Shown here piece by piece: positions 62,629 to 64,000 of a stretch of 64,000 bases of DNA (the first letter of the stretch is position 1; every line of letters begins with the position of its first letter). This stretch comes from Colwellia psychrerythraea (GTDB lineage Bacteria > Pseudomonadota > Gammaproteobacteria > Enterobacterales > Alteromonadaceae). The notes below the pieces were generated by a model. The model was not told where the DNA came from and searched no databases. It saw only the letters and a program-made list of their open reading frames with translations. The translations under genes and the position numbers were made by a program. The stretch spans positions 1 through 64,000 of the forward strand of contig NZ_JQEC01000014.1 of NCBI RefSeq assembly GCF_000764185.1. Reading direction: 5' to 3'.

Positions 62629-63738
62629 ATTTCAGCAATCAAAATATTCTTTACTTTACTGCTTATATTGCTCGTTTTCGCTTTAAGTATTATTGGTAAT
62701 AATTCATCAAACTTATCTAATATCCCAGATGAGTTTATTGATGATTTTAAACTATTAAATGCTGATTTATCTCAAAATAAATATAATGAGTCATTAATTA
62801 AATTAGAGGCTTTAATTAAGCAGAATGAAAAATTGAATCAGCAAACTTTAATATGGATGTATGAAACACAGGCACAAATACACACTGATCAATATCACTT
62901 TCATTTCGCTATAGACTCATTAAAAAAAGCAAAAATAATAAATCAACAAAATAGCAAATATCAACAAAAGATAATTCATCTAACAAATTTAATTGAAAAG
63001 AATCAAACAGAGCGAAAACTCCATAAAACTTATCGCGATGCACGTAATACAGGTATTGCTAAATCCCTAAAAAACAAAGTGACAATTGCTTATTTTTATC
63101 TTGATGATAATCGTTGGAGTAAGTGGTCAAATAAAGCCAGAATAACGAATTCTAATAATTTAAAACAAGTGCTTACTTGGTATAAACAACAAGCTAAAAA
63201 TTATGACATTGATGGATTAACTTTTAATACACGTTATTTTTTTTTACGGAGCCCTAAAGGTCTTGGGAAAGAATGGATCAGAAAAAGAGAGTTTTTTGAT
63301 TATGCGTCAAAATTATTAGCTAACCAATTGGGTTTTCGTTCTCTCCATGATTTTGTTGATAGTATGCGACGTGAAAATCCAGATGACGCAGTAGCAATTG
63401 TATTTCATAGTAATGCTCAAGCACGTTCGTTTGCTGCTTCTTGTCCTAAAACTACAAACAGTAATTGTAAATTTGAATACGTGATGTTAACTGAAAAAAT
63501 GAATAATTCTGCAAGCAGTTGGGCAACAACACAAACACAGTCGCATGAAATACTTCACTTATTTGGGGCTGCTGATTTATATAACATTGAAGGTGCGAAG
63601 AACTATGCAGTAACAGATGTTATGAATTATTACAGTAAAGAATTGAGATATGCTTCTATTTCACCATTAACAGCTTGGTCAATAGGCTGGAATGAACTAC
63701 CCAAAACCCCATTTGTTGTAAATAAAAAAAAGGATTAA
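62629..63738 (+). CDS. Membrane-anchored metzincin-like metalloprotease, AUU start
   Basis: About 369 aa. ATT at 62629 follows AGGAGA with a 5-nt gap, and the frame then encodes a signal anchor (IKIFFTLLLILLVFALSII); the TTG at 62668 would cut it. Residues about 30-130 are helical and TPR-like. The catalytic motif SHEILHLFGAADLYN (HExxHxxGxxD) near 300 and VMNYYS as a Met-turn fit a metzincin zinc protease. Cassette gene in the integron-like array; the DUF350 gene starts 2 bp after its stop. Substrate unknown. Confidence 0.65.
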   Translation: MSAIKIFFTLLLILLVFALSIIGNNSSNLSNIPDEFIDDFKLLNADLSQNKYNESLIKLEALIKQNEKLNQQTLIWMYETQAQIHTDQYHFHFAIDSLKKAKIINQQNSKYQQKIIHLTNLIEKNQTERKLHKTYRDARNTGIAKSLKNKVTIAYFYLDDNRWSKWSNKARITNSNNLKQVLTWYKQQAKNYDIDGLTFNTRYFFLRSPKGLGKEWIRKREFFDYASKLLANQLGFRSLHDFVDSMRRENPDDAVAIVFHSNAQARSFAASCPKTTNSNCKFEYVMLTEKMNNSASSWATTQTQSHEILHLFGAADLYNIEGAKNYAVTDVMNYYSKELRYASISPLTAWSIGWNELPKTPFVVNKKKD

Positions 63739-63740
63739 TA

Positions 63741-63968
63741 ATGGAAATAACGTCAATAGAACAAAACACCATATTTATGCTAATTAACTTAGGTTACGCC
63801 GTGATCAGTTTATTTGTTAGTGTAATTGCATTGGTTATTATTGATAAAGTGATTTTTAAACAAATTGATTTTATTGAAGAAATCAAAAAAGGGAACATCG
63901 CAGTTGCAATTTTTCAATCAATGATTTTATTGTTTATCGGCATAGTTGTTTCTGCCGCGATGACATAG
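63741..63968 (+). CDS. DUF350 membrane protein
   Basis: 75 aa with two TM helices (INLGYAVISLFVSVIALVII and GNIAVAIFQSMILLFIGIVV). NLGYA, IDKVIF and KGNIAVAI match the DUF350 pattern. It lies 2 bp after the metalloprotease gene, so the two share a transcript and perhaps a cassette. The end of the cassette is not reached before the window ends. Confidence 0.75.
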   Translation: MEITSIEQNTIFMLINLGYAVISLFVSVIALVIIDKVIFKQIDFIEEIKKGNIAVAIFQSMILLFIGIVVSAAMT

Positions 63969-64000
63969 AATATCTGCCGAACTTAATATAAGCGAGTATA

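Overview
The window looks like chromosomal DNA of an AT-rich marine gammaproteobacterium, probably an Alteromonadales relative of Colwellia or Thalassotalea. This is inferred from the mix of families (HflX, RadD, DUF3943, GltS, DsbA/DsbB, GGDEF/EAL and HD-GYP proteins) and the AT-rich codon use. No ribosomal RNA or taxonomic marker gene is present, so the genus is a guess.

Layout. 1-730: a tRNA-Ser(UGA) gene with a tandem array of degenerate copies of its own 3' part, each ending in a hairpin terminator. 745-9581: SigZ-like sigma factor, ArsH, a haem-domain hybrid histidine kinase, CheR, a MITE, and a REC-PAS-GGDEF-EAL protein. 10301-10740: a near-exact duplicate of the tRNA-Ser locus with a shorter array. 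11431-24956: an accessory island. It carries (i) an operon of alpha/beta hydrolase, UPF1-like helicase-nuclease, M74-like murein endopeptidase and a secreted protein, (ii) a zinc-cysteine protein beside a NERD gene fragment, and (iii) an AlbA_2-NERD-GajA-GajB (Gabija-type) operon. The two cassettes have related leader sequences. 25002-25340: a third block of tRNA-Ser-derived repeats. 25529-27645: a translationally coupled HD hydrolase and SIR2 pair behind a perfect 35-bp palindrome. 27876-34060: small exported or membrane genes, RadD, a redoxin-like lipoprotein, an IS66 remnant and a SEC-C protein, with a modular repeat recurring in the gaps.

34123-46977 is more ordinary chromosome: DTW protein, radical SAM protein, HD-GYP, an ArsP-like permease with an ArsR regulator, HflX, and a MoxR-VWA-J-domain cluster with a second MITE copy. 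47289-61203 carries a third tRNA-Ser(UGA), a DUF3943 protein, a TPR/M28 pair, DsbB/DsbA, a LysR-NhaC-GltS-PLP decarboxylase cluster, LysE, a second LysR and DoxX. From about 61.3 kb to the end the sequence looks like integron cassettes: one good attC site, one hairpin-only mini attC, a truncated ATPase, a lipoprotein, and a metalloprotease with a DUF350 gene. No integrase is visible.

The most promising candidates for undescribed biology are the HD-SIR2 pair, the hydrolase/helicase-nuclease/murein-peptidase operon, and the tandem tRNA-Ser 3'-end/terminator arrays that lie at island boundaries. Family assignments were made by reading motifs, without database searches.
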